From assembly GCA_002315375.1 (NCBI GenBank), contig DCHR01000004.1:1-24422 (forward strand): a DNA stretch of 24,422 nucleotides, in the 5' to 3' direction. Numbering within the stretch: position 1 is the first letter of the stretch; each line of letters begins with the position of its first letter. Below the pieces are notes generated by a model. That model ran no database searches. It had not been told where the DNA came from and was given only the letters and a program-made list of their open reading frames with translations. Below are positions 14,006 to 22,744 of this stretch, one piece after another. A program made the position numbers and the translations under genes. The DNA comes from Treponema sp. UBA1747. GTDB lineage: Bacteria; Spirochaetota; Spirochaetia; Treponematales; Treponemataceae.

Positions 14006-15964
14006 TTATAGGGTTCTGTAAACAGGATTATCCATTCTGGACTCAAACACATCCCGTGGAAGAGGTTTATCAAAATAGAATCCCTGGATTTTTGTACAGC
14101 CGAGTTTTTTCACAACAGAAAGCTGTTCCGATGTTTCTACGCCCTCAGTAATTACGTCTGACCCTACATCAGCAGCAAGAGAAATAATGTGTCCCAAAAT
14201 CTTCTGGTCTTTGTCATTAAGAGAATCAATAAAACTCTTATCGATTTTCATAACATTAAATGGAACTTCTTTAATCAGATTAATTGAAGCACTTCCTGTT
14301 CCGAAATCATCAAGAGCAGTGGACATTCCATAATCCCTTAAAGCCAGAACTACACCTTTCAGATAATCAACAGGATATTCATCTATGGTTTCTGTTATTT
14401 CAACCTGAATAAGATTTTCAGGAATATTATATTTTTTCAGGGTATCATGAATCTGCTCAGCAAGAACCGGGTTTCCCAAATTTTTTCGGGAAAAGTTCAC
14501 GGAAATAGCCGGTGGATTTTTTCCTTCATCCAGCCATTTTCTTATATCGCGGCACACATAATCCAGGACGTAAAAATCCAGTTTACAAATACTTTCATTC
14601 CGCTCCAGCTCTGAAATGAATTTTCCTGGAGGAATAATTTCACCATTGTGTTCCCAGCGAACCAGTGCCTCAGCGCCACAAAGAGTATTATCAGAAACAT
14701 CAATCTTCGGCTGATAATATGGTTTGAATTCACCCTTTCCCATGCTTATTGGAATCTGGTCCTGAAGAGCTTTGGATTCATCAATTTCCTTCTGAAGTTC
14801 AGGTGTAAGGAAAACGTAAGGCTTATGCTGTATGTGCTTTGCAATATTTGTAGCCATTAAAGCATTACTGAGAATATCGCCAGGCTCTATATCATTAGTA
14901 TCGATTTCATAAATACCGGCAACCGATGACATTACAATTTTTTCGACTCCGTCTGGAAGCGGTAATGAAATCTCTGTATGAGTAAGACGTTCCAAAAAAT
15001 CCTGAGTATTTTCTTTTCGAATAAGTGCCACGAAGAGATTTCCACTGAGACGACCAAGAACTTCATCTTCCTTCAGTGAACTCTTTAAACTATGTGCATA
15101 TGTTACGAGAGCCAGAGTTCCGTTTTTCCCGCCGTATTTCCGGTTTATTACTCCCATTCTTTTTATGTCAAAATAAAAAGCGTTGTATCTGGTAAGTATC
15201 TTCTCCTCAATAAGTTTTTGCATTTCAAGGTTCAGACCATATGTATTTGGAAGACCGGTATCAATTTCTCTGCAGGCAGCCTGAACTAAAAACCGGTTTT
15301 GTGAAATAAGTGAAAGAGCAAAAAGTAAAACAACGCAAAACCCGATTGCCAGATTCATCAGAGAAAGACCATACAGGAAACACTGAAGGATTGAACAGGA
15401 AAGAGGAAGAATAAAAAATAACAGAAGTGCAATAAAAATTAATTTAGGAAAAATCTTTCGGTATTCAATGACAATGGAAAGAAAAAGCAGATAAGCAACC
15501 AGAGGAAGAACAAATGAAATAAAGAAGAACGGTCCGCGGGTATAAAGATTGGCATCATTTATTTTGTAAATAAAACCAGTAAATGTATTCACAATTAATC
15601 CCAAAATACCAGCATAAGAAACATATCTGATTATAATAAGTCGGAATAAATCTTTTTTATGGGCTTCCAGAAGACAGGTTTTCAAATAATACTGAAGCCC
15701 TATCAATTCAAGATAAACCACAAAAAACAGCAGAAAATTTGATATATGAACAACCCAGTAACCAGTGGTTGAAGTATTCCCCCGGAAAACATAAGCAAAG
15801 AAATCTGAATATAAAAGCACGGCTGTAAAAAATTCCAGATTCAAAATCGCCTTTTTCTTAAGTGCTGACTGATAATTTACAATGGTGCTGAAAAAGAAAA
15901 TCAGAATACAGATTGATCCACCGAGAAGAAGTAAAAAAAGCTGCAGATAATATAGTGTTCCCAA
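14006..15964 (-). CDS. Seven-helix membrane c-di-GMP phosphodiesterase (degenerate GGDEF + EAL)
   Basis: A 652-residue protein. About seven membrane segments occupy residues 5-222. A GGDEF-like domain (about 232-390) carries SGNLF (307-311) in place of GGDEF, so it should not make c-di-GMP. The EAL domain (about 405-640) keeps the catalytic set: E432 in EALVRW, N490, E522, D552-D553 in DDFGTG, K573, E607 in EGVET and Q627 in QGFYFDKPL. It should hydrolyse c-di-GMP, perhaps controlled by a membrane signal and by nucleotide bound to the dead GGDEF domain. The start is TTG with AGGGGA about 11 bases upstream, just past the rhomboid stop (18-base gap). It shares an operon with a diguanylate cyclase two genes upstream. 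No terminator separates it from ettA downstream. Confidence 0.9.
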   Translation of the reverse strand: MGTLYYLQLFLLLLGGSICILIFFFSTIVNYQSALKKKAILNLEFFTAVLLYSDFFAYVFRGNTSTTGYWVVHISNFLLFFVVYLELIGLQYYLKTCLLEAHKKDLFRLIIIRYVSYAGILGLIVNTFTGFIYKINDANLYTRGPFFFISFVLPLVAYLLFLSIVIEYRKIFPKLIFIALLLFFILPLSCSILQCFLYGLSLMNLAIGFCVVLLFALSLISQNRFLVQAACREIDTGLPNTYGLNLEMQKLIEEKILTRYNAFYFDIKRMGVINRKYGGKNGTLALVTYAHSLKSSLKEDEVLGRLSGNLFVALIRKENTQDFLERLTHTEISLPLPDGVEKIVMSSVAGIYEIDTNDIEPGDILSNALMATNIAKHIQHKPYVFLTPELQKEIDESKALQDQIPISMGKGEFKPYYQPKIDVSDNTLCGAEALVRWEHNGEIIPPGKFISELERNESICKLDFYVLDYVCRDIRKWLDEGKNPPAISVNFSRKNLGNPVLAEQIHDTLKKYNIPENLIQVEITETIDEYPVDYLKGVVLALRDYGMSTALDDFGTGSASINLIKEVPFNVMKIDKSFIDSLNDKDQKILGHIISLAADVGSDVITEGVETSEQLSVVKKLGCTKIQGFYFDKPLPRDVFESRMDNPVYRTL

Positions 15965-15982
15965 AGTGAAGCAGTCCCCTAT

Positions 15983-16615
15983 TTAATTTTTCCAGATTTT
16001 GAAAGGGTTTACTTTCATGCGGATTGGGAAATATAAAAGAGCTCCCAGGAAACCAAAAAGATGTGTCAGATGATTAATCCCATCAGCAGAACCAAAAACC
16101 TCTGAGAAAATTTCAATCAGGGCATATACAAGCACAAGAATCGGGGCCGGAACGGGAATCAGTCCCCAGATGTAAATAATGCTTTTGGGGAAAACAACTG
16201 CATAAGCCAGAAGAAGAGCATATATGGCACCGCTGGCTCCCATAAGCATTACTTTCTGAACGCCTGTAAACCAGAACACTCCGAAAGAACAGAGTCCGCT
16301 GAATATACCGCACACGAAATATAAAAGCAGAAATTCTTTTGAACCCAAGGCACGTTCCAGCTGGATTCCGAACACAAAGAGAGCAAGCATATTAAAAAGC
16401 AGCTGCTGAAGTCCGCCATGTATGAACATATAAGAAATAAACTGCCAGAACATTTTGTAATAAACAATAAGACCCGGACAAAGAGAAAGATAAATCTGCA
16501 GATTCGGGAACCTCATTGTCACAAAGAACATGAGAATATTAATCCCAACCAGATAAAGAGTAGCATTAAAAAATTTATAAGGAAAAGGTTTCTGAAAAAA
16601 AAGCTGCTTAGACAT
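15983..16615 (-). CDS. Rhomboid intramembrane serine protease
   Basis: A 210-residue, roughly six-helix membrane protein that cleaves substrates within the bilayer. Catalytic Ser128 is in GASG and the partner His185 in HLFG. His66 and Asn75 in HGGLQQLLFNML form the oxyanion region typical of the family. The conserved loop WQFISYMFIHGG precedes them. I choose ATG 16615 (MSKQLFF) over an in-frame TTG at 16654, since the ATG overlaps the stop of the upstream cyclase (ATGTCTAA), the usual form of translational coupling; the TTG would overlap it by 47 bases. Substrate is unknown. Its position between a diguanylate cyclase and an EAL phosphodiesterase hints at a shared signalling role, which is inference. 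Confidence 0.9.
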   Translation of the reverse strand: MSKQLFFQKPFPYKFFNATLYLVGINILMFFVTMRFPNLQIYLSLCPGLIVYYKMFWQFISYMFIHGGLQQLLFNMLALFVFGIQLERALGSKEFLLLYFVCGIFSGLCSFGVFWFTGVQKVMLMGASGAIYALLLAYAVVFPKSIIYIWGLIPVPAPILVLVYALIEIFSEVFGSADGINHLTHLFGFLGALLYFPIRMKVNPFKIWKN

Positions 16616-17747
16616 CTTCTTCCAGATTTTCGGCAAGGAGGTCTTCCGGTTCAAAGAAAGTAACCTGATTTCGTCCGTTACCCTTTGACATGTACAATCC
16701 CATATCAGCCTGGTTTACAAGATTCTTTGGTGAAGAAATAGGATTTTTTTCTTTATCGTAAACAGAAACACCGCCTGAAATGGTTACGTGCAGATGCTGG
16801 CCTTCGTACACGAAGTCGTAATTTTCAATTCTTGAGCGGATACGTTCAGCAACAAGCATTGCTTCTTCTTTTCCTGCTTCGTTCAGAAGAACTGTAAATT
16901 CTTCTCCGCCATAACGGGAAGCAACATCTACTTCGCGCAGACTTGATTTAATCAGATTTGCAACACTAATAAGAACATAGTCTCCGCATTCATGACCGTA
17001 TGTATCATTAAATCTTTTGAAGAAGTCGATATCAAACATCAGAACAGCAACGTTGAAATTCTGTGACATTGCATTATCTATTGTTTCAGTCAGAATATTG
17101 AAGAAGAAATATTTGAGCTTCAGATGAGTCATCATATCAGTAGACGATTTTTCAAGAAGCGAAGCATTATTAATTGCCAGAGAAGCCAGAGAAGCAATAT
17201 TCATGATCTGGCCCTGTTCGTATTCCGTGTAACTTGTATCGTTTTCGATAGCAATACGTTCAAGGAGAATAAGTATTCCGTTCAGGTGACTGTTCTGAAG
17301 AAGAGGGACAATCAAAGTCGGCTGAAAACGATCCAGCAAATCCATTACAGGTTTGTCATCAATCATTTCCTTTATTTCTTCAAAGGTTACCGGCTTTTTG
17401 AGTTCCAGCAGTTTAGTTACTAAAGGAGAAGTTGCAGGAATTCTTGAACTTACATCAGGACCAAGAGATGAAGTTTCCAGAGAAAAGGAATCGCTTGAAA
17501 CTAAATCACGAACGAAGATTTCGGCACCAAGAACGTGCATCTGTGCCATACAAATATAAGTAATAGATTCAAGAAGGTTTTTGAAGTTCAGGGTCGAACA
17601 GAAAGACTTGGCGATATCAAGCATCTGTTCCAGGTCGTAAATCTTTTTTTCGTAAAGAATTGACTGTTCAACAATTTCATTTTTGATATCAGCTTGAATT
17701 TCCGGGGTTCTTTTTACTGCATGAGTCTTTTTCGCACGTCGTCTCAA
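16608..17747 (-). CDS. GAF-GGDEF diguanylate cyclase
   Basis: A soluble 379-residue enzyme making c-di-GMP from two GTP. A short coiled coil (about 18-45) leads into a GAF-like sensor domain (about 45-195) and a GGDEF domain (about 200-370). The active site GGEEF (280-284) is intact, metal-binding Asp239 stands in MFDIDFFKRFND, and the inhibitory RxxD site (REVD, 271-274) lies exactly five residues before GGEEF, so product feedback is expected. The GAF ligand cannot be read from sequence. The start is TTG, three bases past the preceding stop, with a weak AGG six bases upstream; no nearby ATG offers a better choice. Its stop overlaps the rhomboid start by 8 bases. A phosphodiesterase lies two genes downstream. 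Confidence 0.93.
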   Translation of the reverse strand: MRRRAKKTHAVKRTPEIQADIKNEIVEQSILYEKKIYDLEQMLDIAKSFCSTLNFKNLLESITYICMAQMHVLGAEIFVRDLVSSDSFSLETSSLGPDVSSRIPATSPLVTKLLELKKPVTFEEIKEMIDDKPVMDLLDRFQPTLIVPLLQNSHLNGILILLERIAIENDTSYTEYEQGQIMNIASLASLAINNASLLEKSSTDMMTHLKLKYFFFNILTETIDNAMSQNFNVAVLMFDIDFFKRFNDTYGHECGDYVLISVANLIKSSLREVDVASRYGGEEFTVLLNEAGKEEAMLVAERIRSRIENYDFVYEGQHLHVTISGGVSVYDKEKNPISSPKNLVNQADMGLYMSKGNGRNQVTFFEPEDLLAENLEEDV

Positions 17748-17749
17748 TT

Positions 17750-19336
17750 TTAACCTGCCATATTAATTATAACATAATTCTTCATGATATTGAAGAAAGT
17801 CCGCCATGTAGGATAATGCTGTTCCAGGAAACTTGAATCCTCTCTGTGCCGTGATGACATCATTGTTACCTTAAGGTTTTCAATAATTTCACCTGAAGAT
17901 TTCTTTGAGTCTTCCATCAGCTCTCCGATTGCCTTATAAAGCGACATAAGCTCTGAACACTGATGCTGGAGAATTTCTTTTGCATCATCATTAATCTTAT
18001 TAACCATACTTTCGGCTTTTTTGTAAAAGTCTTTGTCTTTATGGCTGTCCTTTATATATCCCTGTAAAACTGCAATGCTGTTTGGATGATCATTGAGGAA
18101 CGAATCCTCGAACTTCTGAATTGCTTCCTCAATACCCAGACAGGCATAAACATTTTCTGAGAAGGTTTTCTTGTAATTAGGGTTCACAAAGAAGCCCTCA
18201 ATAACAAGGTCATTCAGCAGATTTTTTACAGGTTCCGGTAAGTAAACACGTACAAAGGTCTTAAGGATACGGAATGGGAACACATATTTAAAGGAAACTG
18301 ACAGATTTGCACGCAGAATGGCATTCTGTTCATTGTTATAATACTGGCTTGTAAGAAGTTCAGTGCCATTGAAAAGAGAAGAAAGTTCCCGTTCTATCTG
18401 AGCATCCTGAAGTTCGGATCTGATTCGTTTTTCATCAACCGAAAACTTCTCACTCATCATATTTGCAAATTCCTGTTTTGGAGATCCTTTATATGATGAA
18501 ATACGAGGCTCATACTGATCATCATTTTTTGCATACTGAATCAGAAGCTTAAGTCTGCTTACTGTAACAATTCTGTTCAATGTGAAGGCCAGTTTTCTGA
18601 TTGCAGAAAGATAATATTCGCGGCGTTCATCAGAAAGGTTTCCGCCGGCGCGAAGAGTAGCCAGAGCAATTACTGCGTTTGCAATTCCGGTTGTAAGACG
18701 CAGACCTGAAGCCTGGTAATAAATATCTTCAAGAGCATTCCCTATTTTTCCGATTGGAACTTCGCCATACTTTGGCGCATAATTCATATCGCCGGGAATA
18801 AAGTTTCCGTCAAAAAGCTGAAGTACAGGAAGGAAATTTATCTGACAGAAATCTACAAGCTGACGAAGCTGAAGTATTTCCCGATCCATGTTTCTGAAGT
18901 TTTCTTCATTCAGGGAACGAATCAGTTTTTCATGGGTCCTTCGCTGGGATTCATAAATTCTGTTTTCTTCGCGGGTGTCTCCGGCTGCAGCCATAACAGC
19001 AGCTTTCCGGGACTCGAAAGAAAGTGATTCTATCATCTCCTGCTCAGACGGACTATAGCCTGTCATAATCAACTGACTTTCAAAACGTGATTTGCGCTGA
19101 ATATCGTTAGGTGTAAGAGTAACACTAAAAAGATCGTCGAGAATACGACAGTTTTTATAAAGTGCATAAACGGCTTCTCCAAAGTTAGGAAGAAGCATTC
19201 CGTTACGGCACAGAAGTGGTTCAAAGGCTTTTATTTCGTTTTCGAGTTTTTTAAGCTGCTGCTTCTTCTGGACTTCCGGAGAAGAACGCTTGAAAAGAGA
19301 GTCAAATAAGTCCTGTATAGTCTGCAACAAACTCAT
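17750..19336 (-). CDS. Helical protein of unknown function, treponeme-type
   Basis: I do not recognise a characterised family for this 528-residue protein; it may belong to a spirochaete DUF such as DUF5312, which I cannot confirm. It has no signal peptide or membrane segment. Composition and pattern suggest an almost all-alpha cytoplasmic protein. Charged helices lie at about 15-40 and 110-165, a Gly/Ala segment (TTGIANAVIALATLRAGG) at about 218-235, and another helix-rich region near 420-500. No nucleotide-binding, metal or protease motif is visible. The ATG at 19336 lacks a Shine-Dalgarno but has TATAAT 7 bases upstream (19344-19349, minus). The diguanylate cyclase begins 3 bases after its stop, so a link to c-di-GMP signalling is a fair inference. 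It starts 8 bases after the dusB stop. Confidence 0.8.
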   Translation of the reverse strand: MSLLQTIQDLFDSLFKRSSPEVQKKQQLKKLENEIKAFEPLLCRNGMLLPNFGEAVYALYKNCRILDDLFSVTLTPNDIQRKSRFESQLIMTGYSPSEQEMIESLSFESRKAAVMAAAGDTREENRIYESQRRTHEKLIRSLNEENFRNMDREILQLRQLVDFCQINFLPVLQLFDGNFIPGDMNYAPKYGEVPIGKIGNALEDIYYQASGLRLTTGIANAVIALATLRAGGNLSDERREYYLSAIRKLAFTLNRIVTVSRLKLLIQYAKNDDQYEPRISSYKGSPKQEFANMMSEKFSVDEKRIRSELQDAQIERELSSLFNGTELLTSQYYNNEQNAILRANLSVSFKYVFPFRILKTFVRVYLPEPVKNLLNDLVIEGFFVNPNYKKTFSENVYACLGIEEAIQKFEDSFLNDHPNSIAVLQGYIKDSHKDKDFYKKAESMVNKINDDAKEILQHQCSELMSLYKAIGELMEDSKKSSGEIIENLKVTMMSSRHREDSSFLEQHYPTWRTFFNIMKNYVIINMAG

Positions 19337-19343
19337 ACTATCT

Positions 19344-19349
19344 ATTATA
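19344..19349 (-). promoter_or_regulatory. -10 box overlapping the dusB stop
   Basis: Minus-strand TATAAT overlaps the dusB stop codon (TTATAA) and lies 7 bases before the ATG at 19336. This would give a leaderless mRNA for the signalling genes. The -35 match is poor (TTACAG at 20-bp spacing). Confidence 0.4.
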
Positions 19350-20325
19350 ACACACTTTCAAATATTTTTCTGTAATCAGAAACCGATGCGGCGTGAACAA
19401 TCTCCGCACGCAATGCAGCACCACCCTGAATGCCTTTTGAATAGGCATTAAACCGTTTTCTCATCTCGCGGCAGGCATGTTCTTCGCCTGTTTCATTTAC
19501 CAGGCGTTCCAGTTCTTCGAAGCCTGTCTGAATTCGTTCTATGGCTGGAACAGGTTCGTAACTTCCTTCCGTTAATAAAGCTGTTGCATCACGAAAAATG
19601 AAAGGATTTCCCATGGCACCGCGGGCAAACATAACTCCATCAACGCCGGTAGTTTCAATCATTTCCCGGGCTTTTTCCGGAGTAAACAAATCACCGCTTC
19701 CAAAAACAGGAACACGACCATCTACAAAATCTACCAGCTCCTTCAGGATGCTCCAGTCGGAAAAACCTTCGTAACCCTGGGCACGGGTTCTGGGATGCAT
19801 TGTAATTGCCTTTACTCCGGCTTGAAGCGCGGCATCAGCTGCTTCTTTCCAGGTAATATGAGGCTGGTCCCAGCCAGAACGGATTTTTACACTTACGGCA
19901 GTTTCTCCTGCCACATCCACAACCGCCTTTGCAACTTTATAAAGGCGGTCAGGGTCGCGGGTAAGGGCAGAACCGGCTCCGGTTTTAATTATTTTGGGAA
20001 CAGGACATCCGCAGTTAATATCAATACATTCACAATGAGTTTTATCTATTACAATCTGTGCGGCCTTTGCCATTACCTCTGGTTCCGGCCCAAAAATCTG
20101 AACCGAATATGCCTTTTCATTTTCTGCCCTGGCCATAAGCTCTTCTGTTTTTATATTGTTGCGGGTAAGAGCTTCGGCAGAAACCATTTCTGTATAGGTA
20201 AAACAAGCTCCGTTTTTTACGCAGACATAACGAAAAGCCCTGTCACTATAACCTGCGACAGGGGCCAGGAAGAGATTTCCCTGTAATTCGATATTTCCGA
20301 TTTTTACTGGATGGTAAAGGTTCAT
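19345..20325 (-). CDS. dusB: tRNA-dihydrouridine synthase
   Basis: A 326-residue FMN enzyme that reduces uridine to dihydrouridine in the tRNA D-loop using NADPH. It has a TIM-barrel with APVAGYSDRAFR at the FMN phosphate end (21-32), the catalytic Cys107 in NCGCP (104-108), KIRSGWD, ITMHPRTRAQGYEG, GSGDLF, and ARGAMGNP binding the flavin phosphate. A C-terminal helical tRNA-binding domain follows, with EMRKRFNAYSKGI. Overall it fits the DusB (nifR3) group, whose members are usually about 320 residues; the paralog assignment is less certain than the family. The ATG lies 35 bases after the TatD-like gene, with only a distant AAAGG upstream. The stop overlaps a possible promoter for the next gene. 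Confidence 0.93.
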   Translation of the reverse strand: MNLYHPVKIGNIELQGNLFLAPVAGYSDRAFRYVCVKNGACFTYTEMVSAEALTRNNIKTEELMARAENEKAYSVQIFGPEPEVMAKAAQIVIDKTHCECIDINCGCPVPKIIKTGAGSALTRDPDRLYKVAKAVVDVAGETAVSVKIRSGWDQPHITWKEAADAALQAGVKAITMHPRTRAQGYEGFSDWSILKELVDFVDGRVPVFGSGDLFTPEKAREMIETTGVDGVMFARGAMGNPFIFRDATALLTEGSYEPVPAIERIQTGFEELERLVNETGEEHACREMRKRFNAYSKGIQGGAALRAEIVHAASVSDYRKIFESVL

Positions 20326-20360
20326 GCTGAATCAGTAGCCTTTGGAAAGACCAGTCCTTT

Positions 20361-21149
20361 TTATTCCGGCAGATTAAATGCCTTGCAGCTGTTTGTCCAA
20401 AGCTGTTTGCTTAAAACTTCCGGATCCATTTCCAACATTTCACTCAGGAAATTTGCTGTTGATGGAAGATATGCCGGCATTGTTCGCTTGCGTTCACGAT
20501 ATTCAGCCGGAATCATAAACGGACTTTCTGTTTCAATAAGGATGCGATTAACTGCATTATTTTCTTTAAGGAACATTACAGTTTCGTGGAGATTGCGTGC
20601 ATTTCTGTAGGTCAGGTTTCCTGCAAAGCTGAACCAGATATTTTTATCCAGACACTTTGCTGCATAAGCTGCATCTTCTGAATAACAGTGCAGAATTACA
20701 CCTGCGTCCGGCATACGTTCAGACAGAATTTCCATAAGGTCACGGCCTGCTTCACGGTTATGAATAATAACAGGTTTGTTGTATCTCTGGGCAATTTCCA
20801 GCTGAGTAATGAAAAGTTCAATCTGACGGTGTTTATCACCGAACTGTTTGTAATAATCCAGTCCTGTTTCACCTACAGCAACAACATTCGGGAGATTAAC
20901 ACTTTCTTCAATAGTCTGAATCCAGTTCTGTCCCGGATTTGTTACTTCAGAAGGAGCAACACCTACTGCGTGATAAATACCAGAAACTGATTTAAGAGTC
21001 TGATAAACTTTAACAAAGTCGTGAAGACTGTTGTTAATACTTACAATACGGCTAACCCCAGCCTGCTTTGCCTGCTGTATAACGCGTAATTGTTCAATAG
21101 GATCATCGTAAATAAGCCCGATGTGAGCGTGAGTATCAAAAAGCTGCAT
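20361..21149 (-). CDS. TatD-family metal-dependent hydrolase with a variant active site
   Basis: A 262-residue TIM-barrel metallohydrolase; characterised members are DNases or deacylases. Metal ligands H7 and H9 (THAHI), E94 (VGETGLDYY), H130 (IIHNREAG) and H154 (LHCYSE) are present. Two usual residues differ: the late motif is ETESP, so E208 stands where the family has the metal-binding Asp of ETDAP, and GVAPSE (63-68) replaces GIHPH. Activity may be altered, though Glu can coordinate metal. The ATG has AAGGAA upstream. An extended -10 (TGGTATACT, about 21196-21204 minus) and a dyad GTGCT...AGCAC lie in the leader. It is the first gene of the long minus-strand block, with dusB next. Confidence 0.88.
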   Translation of the reverse strand: MQLFDTHAHIGLIYDDPIEQLRVIQQAKQAGVSRIVSINNSLHDFVKVYQTLKSVSGIYHAVGVAPSEVTNPGQNWIQTIEESVNLPNVVAVGETGLDYYKQFGDKHRQIELFITQLEIAQRYNKPVIIHNREAGRDLMEILSERMPDAGVILHCYSEDAAYAAKCLDKNIWFSFAGNLTYRNARNLHETVMFLKENNAVNRILIETESPFMIPAEYRERKRTMPAYLPSTANFLSEMLEMDPEVLSKQLWTNSCKAFNLPE

Positions 21150-21195
21150 GGATTTTTCCTTCCTAAAAGATGTGCTGTTAACCTAAATTTAGCAC

Positions 21196-21204
21196 AGTAT
21201 ACCA
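21196..21204 (-). promoter_or_regulatory. Extended -10 promoter for the tatD-like/dusB unit
   Basis: Minus-strand TGGTATACT fits the extended -10 consensus (TG-n-TATAAT type); the -35 region (TATGTA at 17-bp spacing) is weak, as extended -10 promoters allow. A dyad GTGCT/AGCAC follows in the leader before AAGGAA. Confidence 0.5.
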
Positions 21205-21237
21205 CAAACGTCAAATTTTACATAAATATAGAAATAA

Positions 21238-21266
21238 TTGAACTAAATAACCCGCTATGTTATACT
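21238..21266 (+). promoter_or_regulatory. Sigma70-type promoter of the M23-bactofilin operon
   Basis: TTGAAC (21238-21243) and TATACT (21261-21266) are separated by exactly 17 bp. The expected start near 21273 leaves a leader of about 15 bases containing GGGG (21277-21280), 7 bases before the TTG start codon. It is divergent from the promoter at 21196-21204. Confidence 0.75.
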
Positions 21267-21287
21267 TTTTAGACTAGGGGAAAAATT

Positions 21288-22313
21288 TTGGCCAAAACTC
21301 AAAAAGTTTATAAACAGATGGAAAAGCGCTTTGCTTCCAAATTCCGCAGATTAATCTTCGGTTTCTTTAAAGGCATCGGCAGCTTTTTCGTTAAAATCTT
21401 TCGTGTATTCGATTCCAAACTCACTGTAATGATTGTTCCCCACTCTCAGAGTAAGGTAATCAACTTCCAGACCAATGTTTTCACACTTACCCTTGGAGCT
21501 GTTATTACAATAGGAATTATTTCATCGTTCCTTTACTTCAACAGACATTCCGTTACTGTAAAAAGCGAGATTTCTTCCCTGCAAAACCAGAACCGGGAAA
21601 CCCTGGCAACTCTGGATCAGCTGCGCGATGAAAATGCAAATCTTTTCCAGGCAGCAAAGCGTTTCCAGACTTCCCTTTCACAAAGCCTTTCGCTCCTTGG
21701 AATCAACCAGTCACAGACTTCATCAAATAATTCTCTGAACAATTCAGACCTTTCTGCCTTATTCAGTACAAAAGACATTGTTAATGGTTCAGCACGTGAA
21801 GTTGAAGATATTAAGGAACTTACTTCTTATCTGGAAGATGCAGTGCAGCCAATTGAACAGATTGGTAAAATGCTTGAAACCCAGCAGAACCTTTTCTCTG
21901 AAATCCCAAGCATCTGGCCTATCCGTAATCCAAATACACATATTTCCATGGCCTTTGGACCAAACCTGCACCCGACACGCGGTTACTGGTATATCCATAA
22001 AGGTCTGGACCTTTCTACATGGCATAGCGGAGACCCTGTTGTTGCTACCGCTTCAGGACAGGTTGTAAACGTTGGTAATGACCCAAACTACGGTAACTAT
22101 GTAATCATCAAACACAAGCACGGTATGTATACCCGCTATGCCCACTTAAACTCTTACAGAGTAAAACGTGGTGAAATGGTTTCGCAGGGCCAGGTTATTG
22201 GTTATGTAGGAAACACAGGTATCAGTACCGGACCTCACCTTCATTATGAAGTTCATATTGGTTCCGACGTTGTTGACCCTGGAAAATACTTGAACGTAAA
22301 TCTTTTCAAATAA
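21288..22313 (+). CDS. Membrane-anchored M23 (LytM-type) peptidoglycan endopeptidase
   Basis: A 341-residue protein with a basic cytoplasmic N-terminus, one membrane segment (about 65-85), a periplasmic coiled coil (about 90-130 and 168-200) and a C-terminal M23 domain (about 208-335). The zinc and catalytic residues are all present: H237 and D241 in HKGLD, H286 in YAHL, and H317/H319 in PHLHYEV. It should therefore cleave peptide cross-links rather than be a dead LytM regulator. The start codon is TTG, supported by GGGG seven bases upstream and by the fit to the MAKTQK terminus; no ATG lies nearby. Directly downstream is a bactofilin gene, and such pairs set cell curvature or helical shape in several bacteria. 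Confidence 0.92.
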   Translation: MAKTQKVYKQMEKRFASKFRRLIFGFFKGIGSFFVKIFRVFDSKLTVMIVPHSQSKVINFQTNVFTLTLGAVITIGIISSFLYFNRHSVTVKSEISSLQNQNRETLATLDQLRDENANLFQAAKRFQTSLSQSLSLLGINQSQTSSNNSLNNSDLSALFSTKDIVNGSAREVEDIKELTSYLEDAVQPIEQIGKMLETQQNLFSEIPSIWPIRNPNTHISMAFGPNLHPTRGYWYIHKGLDLSTWHSGDPVVATASGQVVNVGNDPNYGNYVIIKHKHGMYTRYAHLNSYRVKRGEMVSQGQVIGYVGNTGISTGPHLHYEVHIGSDVVDPGKYLNVNLFK

Positions 22314-22333
22314 TATTTTATAAACAGGTTAGT

Positions 22334-22744
22334 ATGGCACTCAGACTGGATGACATTTCAATCAACTCCATAATCGGAAACGGTTCCTCAATAAAAGGTG
22401 ATTTCACTGTAAACGGATTTGTCCGTGTAGACGGCGATATTGACGGAAACCTGGAAACTGACGGAAATGTTATCATTGGTGAACATGCCAGAATCCGTGG
22501 TAATGTAAGTGCAAAAAATCTGACCATCGGCGGCATTGTTCTGGGAAATGTTACCGCAAAAGACAGCATCAAGCTTTTAAGTTCTTCTGCTGTTGTGGGA
22601 GACATTCTTTGCCGCAAAATCCAGATTGATGATGGCGTTGTTTTCCATGGACATTGTATCAGCCTGAAAGATGAAACTGAATTCAACTCGGTAAGCGAAA
22701 AATACCTTCAGGACAAAGCTATCAAACAGAAGGTGTCTGTTTAA
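22334..22744 (+). CDS. Bactofilin
   Basis: A 136-residue cytoskeletal protein that polymerises without nucleotide into filaments on the inner membrane. The core (about 15-115) is a run of short beta-strands with the G-x-V/I pattern of a right-handed beta-helix: IIGNGSSIKGDFTVNG, VRVDGDIDGNLETDG, VIIGEHARIRGNV and so on. Short tails flank it. It begins 20 bases after the M23 stop with AGG in the spacer, and its TAA overlaps the ATG of the next gene by one base, so the genes are tightly coupled. The likely role is to localise the M23 enzyme and so shape the cell body. In Leptospira the bactofilin LbbD affects helical pitch; transfer of that role to this protein is inference. Confidence 0.94.
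   Translation: MALRLDDISINSIIGNGSSIKGDFTVNGFVRVDGDIDGNLETDGNVIIGEHARIRGNVSAKNLTIGGIVLGNVTAKDSIKLLSSSAVVGDILCRKIQIDDGVVFHGHCISLKDETEFNSVSEKYLQDKAIKQKVSV

Noticed and set aside
16616..16654. TTG start adding 13 residues to the rhomboid protease
   Set aside because: It would overlap the cyclase by 47 bases; the ATG overlapping the stop codon is the more natural coupled start.
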